Source: Streptomyces sp. NRRL F-5123 (GTDB lineage: Bacteria; Actinomycetota; Actinomycetes; Streptomycetales; Streptomycetaceae). From it: a DNA stretch of 64,000 nt. Shown here piece after piece: positions 47,075 to 58,400 of this stretch (positions are counted from its first letter, which is position 1; the number at the start of each line of letters is the position of its first letter). The position numbers and the translations under genes are program-made. The stretch covers positions 180,095-244,094 of the forward strand of contig NZ_JOHY01000005.1 of NCBI RefSeq assembly GCF_000721495.1, read 5' to 3'. The notes under the pieces were generated by a model that saw nothing but the letters and a program-made list of their open reading frames with translations, made no database searches and was not told the DNA's origin.

Positions 47075-48841
47075 ATGGCGTTGCCGCAAGGCACGCTCAG
47101 CCACCGCTACCGTGGCGAGCACCCCGTACGAACCCTCCTCTACCTCTTCCATCCCGACCGGCGGCGGGTGGCCCTGGCCGTCGCCGCCTTCTTCGGCAAG
47201 CACACTCCGGTGTGGCTGCTGCCGCTGATCACCGCGAACGTCGTGGACGTCGTCGTCCAGCACCGGCCGATCCACGTCCTGTGGTGGAATTCGGCGGTCC
47301 TGCTGGTGATCCTCGTGCTCAACCTGCCGCTGCACCTGACGTACGTGCGGTGCATGCAGGGCTCCATACGCCGGACCGGCACCCGGCTGCGCAGCGCGCT
47401 GTGCCACCGGATGCAGCAGCTGTCGATCGGCTACCACTCCCGGGTGAGCGCCGGTGTGCTCCAGGCCAAGGTGATCCGGGACGTCGAGACGATCGAGACC
47501 GCCGCGCAGCAGACCGCGGACAACGGGCTCGCCGCCCTCGCCACGCTGAGCGGCGGCCTGGTCGTCATCGGCATCCAGGCGCCCGCCTTCCTGCCGGTCT
47601 ACCTGGTCGTGGTGCCCGCCTCGGCGACGCTCGTGGTCAAGCTGCGGCGGCGGCTGCGGGACCGCAACGAGTCCTTCCGGCAGCAGGTGGAGCAGCTGTC
47701 GTCGCGGGTCAACGAGATGACGGCGCTGATCCCGATCACCCGGGCGCACGGCCTGGAGACCACCGCGCTGCACCGCGTGGACCGCACGCTCGGCGAGGTG
47801 CTGCACGCCGGGCTGCGGCTGGACCGGCTCAACGGCTGGTTCGGCTCGATCGCCTGGATCCTGCTCAACGCGATCGGCGTGGCGTGCCTGGCGGGCTCGG
47901 CGCTGGTGGCGTACTACGGCTGGCTGAGCGTCACGCCGGGCACCGTGGTGATGCTCAGCGCGTACTTCTCCAGCCTCACCGGCTCGGTCACCACGCTGCT
48001 GACGCTCACCCCGCAGATCGGCAAGGGCCTGGAGTCGGTGCGCTCGATCGGCGAGGTGCTCCAGGCGCCGGACCTGGAGCAGAACGACGGCAAGGCGCCG
48101 GTCCAGGGCGTCACGGGCCGGTTCGAGTTCCGCGGTGTCGGCCACACCTACCCCGAGGCGGACCGCCCGTCGGTGACGGGCTTCGACCTGGACGTGCGGG
48201 CCGGCGAGACGATCGCGCTGGTCGGCGGGTCGGGCGCGGGCAAGTCCACGGTGCTCAACCTGGTGATCGGCTTCCTGCGGCCGAGCGAGGGCAGCATCCT
48301 GCTGGACGGTGTCGACATGGAGACAATGGACCTGCGCGACTACCGCAACTGGCTGTCGGTGGTGCCGCAGGAGTCGATCCTGTTCGAGGGCAGCATCCGG
48401 GAGAACGTCACCTACGGCATGGACGAGGTGCCGGAGGAGCGGGTGCGGGCGGCGCTGCGCGACGCCAACGCGCTGGAGTTCATCGACCGGCTGCCGCACG
48501 GCCTGGACACGGTCGTCGGCGAGCGCGGCGCCCGGCTGTCCGGCGGGCAGAAGCAGCGGCTGGCCATCGCCCGCGCCCTGATCCGCGACCCGCGGGTGCT
48601 GGTCCTGGACGAGGCGACCTCGGCGCTGGACTCGCGCTCGGAGGCGCTGGTGCAGCAGGCGCTGACCCGGCTGGTGCGGGGCCGTACGGTCTTCGTGGTG
48701 GCGCACCGGCTCTCCACGATCCGGAACGCCGACCGGATCGTGGTGATGGACGAGGGCCGGATCGCGGAGGTCGGTTCGCACGCCGAACTGCTGCGCAGCG
48801 GCGGCGCGTACGCCGGGCTGCAGGCCGCGCAGCTCGCCTGA
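47075..48841 (+). CDS. ABC exporter, fused membrane and ATPase domains
   Basis: A 588-aa half-transporter that should work as a homodimer. The membrane domain (about residues 20-320) has six helices; the ATPase domain has Walker A GGSGAGKS, signature LSGGQKQR, Walker B VLVLDEATSALDS and H-loop VAHRLS. Type IV exporter of lipids, peptides or drugs. GAGGAG is 6 nt before the ATG. Single gene with no neighbour that hints at the substrate. Confidence 0.93.
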   Translation: MALPQGTLSHRYRGEHPVRTLLYLFHPDRRRVALAVAAFFGKHTPVWLLPLITANVVDVVVQHRPIHVLWWNSAVLLVILVLNLPLHLTYVRCMQGSIRRTGTRLRSALCHRMQQLSIGYHSRVSAGVLQAKVIRDVETIETAAQQTADNGLAALATLSGGLVVIGIQAPAFLPVYLVVVPASATLVVKLRRRLRDRNESFRQQVEQLSSRVNEMTALIPITRAHGLETTALHRVDRTLGEVLHAGLRLDRLNGWFGSIAWILLNAIGVACLAGSALVAYYGWLSVTPGTVVMLSAYFSSLTGSVTTLLTLTPQIGKGLESVRSIGEVLQAPDLEQNDGKAPVQGVTGRFEFRGVGHTYPEADRPSVTGFDLDVRAGETIALVGGSGAGKSTVLNLVIGFLRPSEGSILLDGVDMETMDLRDYRNWLSVVPQESILFEGSIRENVTYGMDEVPEERVRAALRDANALEFIDRLPHGLDTVVGERGARLSGGQKQRLAIARALIRDPRVLVLDEATSALDSRSEALVQQALTRLVRGRTVFVVAHRLSTIRNADRIVVMDEGRIAEVGSHAELLRSGGAYAGLQAAQLA

Positions 48842-48845
48842 GCGC

Positions 48846-48880
48846 CGGGGCGGGGGCCGTTCGGCCGGGCCCCCGCCCCG
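48846..48880. terminator. shared terminator between ABC exporter and pgm
   Basis: 13-bp stem CGGGGCGGGGGCC / GGCCCCCGCCCCG with a 9-nt loop, in the 46 nt between the convergent genes. Confidence 0.75.
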
Positions 48881-48887
48881 CGCGGGG

Positions 48888-50528
<1,641 letters not shown>

Positions 50529-50668
50529 TCACGTCTCCTCGGCTGCTCGGTCGCGTCGGTCGGTCCCGGCTCGCGGAGCGCGGCGGGCCCGCCGACCATT
50601 GTCATCCCTGCCCCGTGACCACCCGTCGCTACCCGGCCATCCGACGCGCCAGGACCTAATGTGAGGTC

Positions 50669-52186
50669 ATGGACCAGGATCAGGGCGGGGCGGGCGTCCC
50701 GCTGGCGTCGCGGACCGGGCGGTGGGTGCTGGCCTGCTCGGTGCTGGGCTCGGGGATGGCGCTGCTGGACGGCACGATCGTCAACATCGCGCTGCCCCGC
50801 ATCGGGGAGGACCTGGGCGCGCCGCTGTCGGCGCTGCAGTGGACGGTCAACGGCTACATGCTGACGCTCGCCGGGCTGATCCTGCTCGGCGGCGGCCTCG
50901 GCGACCGCTACGGGCGGCGCCGCGTCTTCGTCATCGGCGTGGTGTGGTTCGCGCTGGCTTCCGCGCTGTGCGGGATCGCGCCGGACGACGGAGTGCTCAT
51001 CGCCGCGCGTGCGCTCCAGGGCGTCGGCGGGGCGCTGCTGACGCCGGGTTCGCTCGCGCTCGTGCAGTCGACCTTCCGGGAGGACGACCGGGCCAAGGCG
51101 GTCGGCGCGTGGTCGGGCCTGGGCGGGGTGGCGGGCGCGGTCGGGCCCTTCCTCGGCGGCTGGCTGGTGGACGGGCCCGGCTGGCGGTGGATCTTCCTGG
51201 TCAACCTGCCGATCGCCGCGGTGGTGGTGGCGATCGCGGTGCGCCACGTGCCCGAGAGCCGGGACCGGAACGCGTCCGGCAGCTTCGACGTGCGGGGCGC
51301 GGCGCTGGCCGCGCTGTGCCTGGCCGGTGTGACGTACGCGCTGATCGCCGCCTCCGGCCACCCGTCGTGGACGTCGGTGGTGGTGCCCGCGCTGGCCGGC
51401 GTGGCGTGCGGGGTGGCATTCCTGCGCACCGAGCGCACCGTCAAGAACCCGATGCTGCCGCTGTCCGTCTTCTCCTCGCGGCTCTTCACGTCGATGAACG
51501 TGGTGACGCTGTGCCTGTACGCCGCGATCGGCGGCGTCTTCTTCATCCTGCCCGTGCAGCTGCAGATCGCCGCCGGCTACAGCGCGCTGCACGCGGGCCT
51601 GGCGACGCTGCCGGTCACGGTGCTGATGCTGCTGCTGTCGGCCCCGGCGGGCGGGCTCGCCCAGCGCATCGGGCCGCGGCTGCCGCTCACGGTGGGGCCG
51701 CTGGTGACCGCGGCCGGGCTGCTGCTGCTCATCCGGCTGGGGCCGGGCTCGTCGTCGTACGTGCTGGACGTGCTGCCCGCGGTGGTGGTGCAGGGGCTGG
51801 GGATGAGCATGTTCGTGGCGCCGCTGACGGCGACCGTGCTGGCGTCCGTGGACGTCGACCACGCCGGGATCGCCAGCGGCGTCAACAACGCGGCCGCGCG
51901 GGTGGCCCAGCTGCTGGTCGTGGCGGCGCTGCCGCTCGCGGTCGGGCTGTCGAACCAGGCCTACCGCTCGCCGCACCGGGTGAACGACGCCTTCGGCAAG
52001 GCGATGCTGATCTGCGCCGGGCTGTGCGGGCTCTCCGCTCTGCTGGCCTTCACGCTGGTGCCGCGGCAGGCGCTGCGCGAGGAGCCGGGCGCGAAGCCCG
52101 CCGCCCGGCCGGAATGCCGGTCGAACTGCGGCCTCAACGCCCCGCCGCTGGAGCCGGGGGGGCCGGGGCGCAGGGCCGCGGGCTGA
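50669..52186 (+). CDS. DHA2-type MFS drug exporter (14 helices)
   Basis: A 505-aa proton-driven exporter of the EmrB/QacA group: LDGTIVNIALPRIGEDL in helix 1, motif A GGGLGDRYGRRR, and motif C-like GPFLGGWLVDGPGWRWIFLVNLP. TAATGT ends 6 nt before the ATG and no Shine-Dalgarno is visible: probable leaderless mRNA. It faces the MarR gene tail to tail. The substrate is unknown. Confidence 0.92.
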   Translation: MDQDQGGAGVPLASRTGRWVLACSVLGSGMALLDGTIVNIALPRIGEDLGAPLSALQWTVNGYMLTLAGLILLGGGLGDRYGRRRVFVIGVVWFALASALCGIAPDDGVLIAARALQGVGGALLTPGSLALVQSTFREDDRAKAVGAWSGLGGVAGAVGPFLGGWLVDGPGWRWIFLVNLPIAAVVVAIAVRHVPESRDRNASGSFDVRGAALAALCLAGVTYALIAASGHPSWTSVVVPALAGVACGVAFLRTERTVKNPMLPLSVFSSRLFTSMNVVTLCLYAAIGGVFFILPVQLQIAAGYSALHAGLATLPVTVLMLLLSAPAGGLAQRIGPRLPLTVGPLVTAAGLLLLIRLGPGSSSYVLDVLPAVVVQGLGMSMFVAPLTATVLASVDVDHAGIASGVNNAAARVAQLLVVAALPLAVGLSNQAYRSPHRVNDAFGKAMLICAGLCGLSALLAFTLVPRQALREEPGAKPAARPECRSNCGLNAPPLEPGGPGRRAAG

Positions 52187-52217
52187 TCCGGGCGCGTTCG
52201 GCGGCCCGGCGCAGGCC

Positions 52218-52715
52218 TCAGGGCCGGCCCTGCTGCGCCGCCGCCTCCACGGGCGGCTCCTCCGGCTGCGGGTCGGTGAGCAGCTGCTCCAGCGCGGGCA
52301 GGGCGGCGAGCAGCGCGTCGAGCTGGTCGTCGTCCAGCCGGGCCATCCTGCGGGCCAGCAGCTCCGAGCGGGTGCGGCGGATCCGGCTGAGCACCTGCGC
52401 ACCCTCGGGGGCGATGCTCACCAGCCAGGAGCGGCCGTCGGCGGGGTCGGGCTGCTTGGTGACGAGCCCGGCCGCGACCAGCGGTGCGACGGTGCGGGTC
52501 AGCGAGGGGGCGGCGACCTGCTCGTGCGCGGCCAGCTCGCCGATCCGCAGCGGGCCGTGCTCGTGGATCCTGGCCAGCGCGGACAGCTGGGCGTAGGTGA
52601 GGTTGAGGTCGTCGCCGGAGGCCTGGGCGAGCTGCCGGTAGAGCCGGGCGATGACGAGCCGCAGCCGGGCGACGGCCGCGGAGGAGGGCGCCCCGCGCCC
52701 GTCGGTGTCGGTCAT
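52218..52715 (-). CDS. MarR-family regulator of the adjacent MFS pump
   Basis: A 165-aa winged-helix regulator: LTYAQLSALARIHEHGPLRIGELAAHEQVAAPSLTRTVAPL forms the HTH, and the wing is PDPADGRSWLVSIAPEG. AGGAGG is 10 nt before the ATG at 52715. It is the second gene of an operon with the MFS exporter (29-nt gap), the standard arrangement for a pump and its own repressor. A strong candidate for the palindrome at 54491-54514. Confidence 0.9.
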   Translation of the reverse strand: MTDTDGRGAPSSAAVARLRLVIARLYRQLAQASGDDLNLTYAQLSALARIHEHGPLRIGELAAHEQVAAPSLTRTVAPLVAAGLVTKQPDPADGRSWLVSIAPEGAQVLSRIRRTRSELLARRMARLDDDQLDALLAALPALEQLLTDPQPEEPPVEAAAQQGRP

Positions 52716-52744
52716 GGCGGGGCGCCTCCTGGGTCGTGCGGCGG

Positions 52745-54454
52745 TCAGCTGTCCTGGGCGGTGCGCCGGCTGCGGATGAGCGACGCGCCCGCCGCGACCA
52801 AGGACATCACGATCGCGAGGGCGAACACCACGACCAGCCCGTCGTGGAAGGGCCCGGAGATGAGGTGCGGGAAGAACTCCCGCCCGGTGAGGGTGTGCGC
52901 GTCGGAGGCGGGCAGCTTGCCGAGCAGGTCGGGGCCGAGCAGCTGCTGGATCGGGTTGTAGCCGAGGAAGGCGGCGAAGAGCGTGCCGACCGGCGGCAGG
53001 TTGGCCACGTCGTGCGCGTGGGAGGCGGGCACGCCCTGCGCCATCAGGCCGGTGCTCAGGGTGTGCGGCAGCGAGCGGGCGAGACCGGCGACCATCAGCG
53101 AGAAGAACACGCCGATGGAGAGCACCATGCCGGCGTTCTGGAAGGTGGCCCGCATGCCGGAGGCCGCGCCTCTGGACTCCGCGGGCACGCTGGCCATGAT
53201 GATCGACGTGTTGGGCGCGGCGAACAGCCCGCCGCCCAAACCGTTGAGGAAGACCACGAGCGCGAAGAGCCAGTAGCTGAAGTCCGTGGGGATCAGCAGC
53301 AGCCCGGCGAAGGATCCGGCCATCACGACGAAGCCGGAGGCGGCGAAGAGCCGGGCGCCGTAGCGGTCGGACAGCGCGCCCGCGACGGGTCCTGCGGCGA
53401 GGAAGCCGACGGTGAGCGGCAGCAGGTAGATGCCGGCCCACAGCGGGGTGTCGGCGTAGTTGTAGCCGTGCAGCGGCAGCCAGATGCCCTGGAGCCAGAT
53501 GATGAGCATGAACTGCAGGCCGCCGCGCGCGATGGAGCCCAGCAGGGTGGCCGCGTTGCCGCCCGCGAAGGCCGCGTTGCGGAAGAGCTTCATCGGGAAC
53601 ATCGGCTCGGCGACGCGGTTCTCGACGACGCAGAAGGCGGCGAGCGTCGCGGCGCCGCCGATCAGCCCGGCGAGCACCCACGGGTTGGTCCAGCCCATGG
53701 TGTGGCCGCCGTAGGGCTGGATGCCGTAGGTGATGCCGGCCAGCAGCGCGGTGAGGCCGACGGCGAAGGTGATGTTGCCCCACCAGTCCATCTTGGCCGG
53801 GCGGCGCACGCCGGTCTCGTGCAGCGAACGGTAGGCCCACACGGTGCCGATGATGCCGATGGGCACGTTCACCCAGAAGATGGAGCGCCAGTTCCACTCG
53901 GCGAGCAGGCCGCCGAGGACCAGGCCGATGAAGGAGCCGGCGATGCCGGCGACCATGTTGACGCCGAGCGCCATGCCGCGCTGCCGGGCCGGGAAGGCGT
54001 CGGTGATGATCGCCGCCGAGTTGGCCATCAGCATGGATCCGCCGACCGCCTGGGCGACCCGCCAGCCGATCAGCCACAGGGCTCCGCCGCCGCCGTGCAT
54101 CGGGTCGACGGACAGGATGATCGAGGTGATGGTGAAGATCAGGAAGCCGGCGTTGTAGATCTTGACCCGGCCGAGGATGTCGCCGAGCCGGCCGAGCGTC
54201 ACCACCAGGACGGCGGTGACGAGCATGTAGCCCATCAGCATCCACAGCAGGTAGCTGACGTTCCCGGGCTGGAGCGGGTCGAGCCTGATGCCGTTGAAGA
54301 TCGCGGGCAGCGAGATCAGCACGATCGAGGAGTTGATCGTGGCGATCAGCATGCCGAGGGTCGTGTTGGACAGGGCCACCCACTTGTACCGCGGGTGGTC
54401 GGAAGCGATGCGCGGAGTCCGCGGTATTCGCTTGGTCGCGTCTTGAGTCGCCAT
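52745..54454 (-). CDS. MFS (DHA2-like) drug exporter
   Basis: A 569-aa exporter with 14 predicted helices: [15 protein letters not shown] in helix 1, [18 protein letters not shown] as motif A and [16 protein letters not shown] as motif C. Large loops near residues 230-250 and before the last helix. The ATG at 54454 follows GAAGGG; a GTG at 54466 is an alternative. First gene of the operon with MarR, behind an AT-rich palindrome that overlaps its promoter. Confidence 0.9.
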   Translation of the reverse strand: MATQDATKRIPRTPRIASDHPRYKWVALSNTTLGMLIATINSSIVLISLPAIFNGIRLDPLQPGNVSYLLWMLMGYMLVTAVLVVTLGRLGDILGRVKIYNAGFLIFTITSIILSVDPMHGGGGALWLIGWRVAQAVGGSMLMANSAAIITDAFPARQRGMALGVNMVAGIAGSFIGLVLGGLLAEWNWRSIFWVNVPIGIIGTVWAYRSLHETGVRRPAKMDWWGNITFAVGLTALLAGITYGIQPYGGHTMGWTNPWVLAGLIGGAATLAAFCVVENRVAEPMFPMKLFRNAAFAGGNAATLLGSIARGGLQFMLIIWLQGIWLPLHGYNYADTPLWAGIYLLPLTVGFLAAGPVAGALSDRYGARLFAASGFVVMAGSFAGLLLIPTDFSYWLFALVVFLNGLGGGLFAAPNTSIIMASVPAESRGAASGMRATFQNAGMVLSIGVFFSLMVAGLARSLPHTLSTGLMAQGVPASHAHDVANLPPVGTLFAAFLGYNPIQQLLGPDLLGKLPASDAHTLTGREFFPHLISGPFHDGLVVVFALAIVMSLVAAGASLIRSRRTAQDS

Positions 54455-54490
54455 CAGGCCCTTCACACCCCGCCCGGGTCAGTGGGTTCA

Positions 54491-54514
54491 GTTATTTAAC
54501 TTAGGTTAAGTAAC
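54491..54514. promoter_or_regulatory. MarR-type operator upstream of the MFS-marR operon
   Basis: Arms GTTATTTAACTT and AGGTTAAGTAAC pair at 10 of 12 positions; the central TTAACTTAGGTTAA has the form of known MarR/OhrR sites. It is AT-rich in an otherwise GC-rich region and lies 37 nt upstream of the MFS start, so it covers the promoter. Confidence 0.75.
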
Positions 54515-54618
54515 TCTACCATCGGGGGTGGACGGCTGCATCCTGCACGGAGGGCGCCCCCGGACCTGATGGGGTGCGCCCCACCCGCCGCCGCGCGCCC
54601 CACCCGCCGCCGCGCGCC

Positions 54619-55134
54619 TCAGCCGCGCCGGCGCAGCAGGTGCCCGTGCAGGAACGCCGCCTGCCCGGCGTGCTGGAGATCGTCGTTGACGACGCTGACG
54701 AGGCGTACGCCGAGCGTCACCGGCGGGTTCCACCGGCGGTCCACGACCCGGTCGAGGTCGGCGTCGGCCAGGGTGCCGACGAAGGCGAGGCTGCGCTCGT
54801 GGACGGCGTCGTAGTAGCCGGTGAGCACGTCGGCCGAGGCCGGGCGGACGGCGGCGACGTCGTCGGCGCTGTGGCCGTAGCCGATGTCGGCGGTGTCGAA
54901 GGGCAGCCCGAAGGCCTTGTCCCAGCCGTCCTCGGTCCACGCCTGCGGGCGGCCGGCGACCTCCGCGACATGGTCGTCCTGGACCCGGGTGAGGTGCCAG
55001 ACGAGCCAGCCCACGGTGTTGGCCGCGGGGTCGACACGGTGGGCGAGCTCGTCGGGGGTGAGGCCGTCGACGGCCTGGTGGACGGCGTCCTTGATCCGGC
55101 CGAAGGCGTCGGCCAGCAGTTCTGCGGTGTTCAT
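54619..55134 (-). CDS. DinB-family protein (putative mycothiol-dependent enzyme)
   Basis: A 171-aa four-helix metal-binding protein of the DinB/DUF664 group. Likely metal ligands: His in VGWLVWHLTRVQDDHVAEV and His in VNDDLQHAGQAAFLHGHLL. In actinobacteria such proteins are mycothiol-dependent S-transferases or isomerases. GAGGAG precedes the ATG at 55134. Stand-alone gene. Confidence 0.88.
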   Translation of the reverse strand: MNTAELLADAFGRIKDAVHQAVDGLTPDELAHRVDPAANTVGWLVWHLTRVQDDHVAEVAGRPQAWTEDGWDKAFGLPFDTADIGYGHSADDVAAVRPASADVLTGYYDAVHERSLAFVGTLADADLDRVVDRRWNPPVTLGVRLVSVVNDDLQHAGQAAFLHGHLLRRRG

Positions 55135-55431
55135 CGGGGCTCCTCGCGGCAGCGGGGCGGTGCCGCCCGTGGGGCCGGAGGACCTCGCCGGGCGGCCTGA
55201 TGATCCGATCTTCGCCGATGACTGCCGCGCGGGTGCGGATATGGCGGCCCCGGCGCCGGGCGGGTCCGCCGACCCGCCCGGCGTGCACCGCTGCCGCCAC
55301 CCCGCCCGGGGCGGTGGCCACACCGCTGCCGCCGCTGCATCAGGAGGGCGGCGTGCGCTGGTTCGTGCCGCCGAAGCAGTCCCCTGTCCGGCGCCGCCGC
55401 CCCGTGACCGCCCGTCAGCGGACATGGGCGA

Positions 55432-55462
55432 GTGCCCGTGTTCAGGATGCGAACACGGGCAC
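55432..55462 (-). terminator. terminator after the GH87 gene
   Basis: Perfect 12-bp stem GTGCCCGTGTTC / GAACACGGGCAC with a 7-nt loop, 21 nt past the GH87 stop. The 300 nt between it and the DinB start hold no gene that I can see. Confidence 0.8.
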
Positions 55463-55482
55463 CCGCCTGGGCCTGCGGAACG

Positions 55483-58400
55483 TCAGTTGTTGACGTTGAT
55501 CGTGAAGGTGGTCGTGGTGTTCTGGATGTCCACGGCGTTGTCACTCTCGTGCAATCCGTTGACGGTCACCGAGCCCACGGCCGGGCCCTGAGCGGGTTCC
55601 GGCTGCGGGTTGGCCCACAGGCCGAAGCCGGACTTGGCGTCGAAGGCGTCACCGCTCTTGTGCGCCCCGGTCACCGACAGGTTGGTGATGACGGTGTCCT
55701 TGATCGGCTTGAGCGAGGTGCTGCCGTTCCACTTGGTCTGGAACATCACGCCCTGGTAGGTCGGGGCGGAGATGTCCACGTCGCTGATCCGCAGGCCCTG
55801 GAGGTCGAACTCCGCGGAGAAGATCCACAGCGCCGGGAAGGCCTGCTGGCCCCAGAAGTGGCCGCCGTCCCTGACCAGCGAGATGTTCGAGAAGTTGCTC
55901 GTCGGCGAGGCCTCGAAGCCGAGTGCCGGGATGCCGCCGAACTGGAGCGAGCCGATGGTGATGCCCGGGTAGGTCAGGCTGTCGGCGATGTAGAGGTTGC
56001 TGAAGGTGTTGCCGCCGCCGCCGTAGACCGCCAGGCCCGCGGCGCGCCACACCGTCTGCACGCTCAGGTTGCTGAAGGTGTTGCCGGTCTCCTGCTCGTT
56101 GTGGTTGTCGACGGCCGGGAAGAGCGCGAAGCTGTCGTCACCGGTCGACCGGGCCTCGGTGTTGGTGACCGTGTTGCCGGTCGAGCCGTTGGTGAGGTTC
56201 ACACCGTCGGCGAAGGTGTCGCGGATCCGCAGGTTGCTGATCGTGGAGTTGTCCACGTTCGTCGCCCACACCCCGCAGATCGTGTGCTCGATCCACAGGT
56301 TGTCGATCGTCAGGTTCGCGACCCCGGTGAGGTCGAACACCTTGCCGGGACCGTCGATACGGCTGGTGTAGTTGCCGAAGAACCCGAAGCCCGAGAAGCT
56401 CGACCCGCCGGATCCGGACTGCAGCGAGAAGCCGCCGTCGGTGTTCTCCTGGGTCTGGGGCGTGTAGAACCTGGTGAACCAGGGACCCGCGCCGATCACC
56501 TTGACCGCCCGCCCGTAGACGGTGAACTTGTTGGCGGTGGAGTAGTCGCCGGCGGGCAGGTAGACGCCGAGCTTGGTGGTGTCCTGCCGCGCGGTGTCCA
56601 GCGCGTTCTGCACGTCCTGCTGGGTGAAGCCGGCCGGCACGACGTACTTGGCCGGGTCGGGGTTGGCGACCGGGGTGGCCTGCTCCAGGTTGATGTAGTC
56701 GATGTTGTAGTACGACGCCGTGTTGGCCGCGTCCTTCTCCAGCCGGATCGTGTGGCCCGCCGCGACGGTGGTGCCGAGCAGCACGTTGGCCTCGTCGTAG
56801 ATGTGCCGCGGGGCGCCGGAGCCGGAGGAGTTGCCCGGGCTCGCCTCGTCGCCGTACAGCCACGCGAACTTCGAGGTCAGGGTGACCGTCTTGAGGAAGG
56901 TGCCGTCCACGTAGACGTTGAGCGTCGTGGAGTCGGTGCCGTCGGGGATGTTGAAGCGGGTCACCAGGGTGTTGGTCGGGTTCCTGGTCGTCCACTGGAC
57001 GTACTGGCCGTTGCCCGCCAGATGTACCGCCTTGCGGCCGGAGGCCTCGCCCGCCGGGTCGCCGATGGTGCGGTTCGGCCCGAGCACGGTCGCGCCGCCG
57101 CCGGTGACGCCGTCCTCGGCCTCGTAGACGTCGTACGGCATGTTCGCGCCGCGGCCGACGAACAGCGACTGGGTGCTGGTGTTGTTGGCCTGCTTGACGG
57201 CCAGCTCGTTGGCGTCGGTGGCGATCACCGTCTTGACGGTGTACTTGCCGTTGGCCGCCGTCCAGCTGCCCAGGCTGACCGGGCTGGTGGTCGCGCCGGG
57301 CGCGATCGCGCCGCTGTAGGAGCCGGTGAGGGTCTTCACCACGCTGCCGGAGGCGGCGTCCGCGACGGTCAGGGTGACAGCGTGGGCGCCGGAGGCGGCG
57401 GCGACGGTGCCCTGGTTCTTGATCGCGACCGAGAAGTTGACGTTGTTGCCCGCCGACGGGTTGCCCGGCGACCAGGCCACCGGGGAGGCGAGCAGGTCGG
57501 AGGTGTCGACCGGCTTGACGACCAGGGCGGCCGGGCTGGTGTAGGAGTTGTTGGTGTCGTTCTGCTCGACGACCGTGTTCGCCTCGTCCACCTTGGCCGT
57601 CAGCTGGTAGCTGCCGGCGTCCTTGGCGCCGATCGACGCGGACACCGTGGTGCTCGCGCCCGCGGCCAGCGCGCCGACGTTGGCGGTGCCGACCTTGGTG
57701 GTGCCGAGGTAGAAGTTGACGCTGCTGGCCGGGGAGGCGTTGGTGCCGATGTTCTTGACCGTCGCGTCGAGCGTGATCGGGTCGGTCTCCACCGGGGCGG
57801 CGGGCGACGCGGTCAGGGAGCTCACGGTGAGGTCGGGGTTCGGGCCGGGGGTGCCGATGACCTGGAATTCGGCCGCCTGGCCGCCGCCGGCCCCGGAGTT
57901 GCTGCTGAAGACCAGCCGCACGTCGGCGACCCGGGCGGTCACCGGGATGGTGGCGGTGTTGCCGGAGGCCGGGTCGAAGGAGTAGCTCTTGGGCGCGACG
58001 AGCTGGGTGAAGCCGCTCGCGCTCTGCTCGCGGCCCTGGACCTCGATGGTCTGGGTGCGCGGGCCCCACGCGGAGCTGGGGTTGAGCTTGACGACGACCG
58101 AGCCGGTGTCGACGTCGGCGCCGAGCTGCACCGTGAGCGAGCTGGTGCCGGCGCCCTCCCAGTAGGTGTTCACGTCGTCGTCGTTCGCGTTCGCGGCGAC
58201 GAAGTTCTGCACCGTGGAGGTCGCGGTGATCGGCTTGCCGACCGCCTGGTTGGTGCCGCCGGTGGGCGGGGTGGTGCCGGTGCGGGTCACCGTGTTGCTG
58301 TTGCCCGACTCGTTGCCGGCCGCGTCGACCGCGCGCACGAAGTACGCCACTGTCGCGGTGTCCGGCCGGCTGTCGGTGTAGGTGAGGGTGCTGCCGCCGG

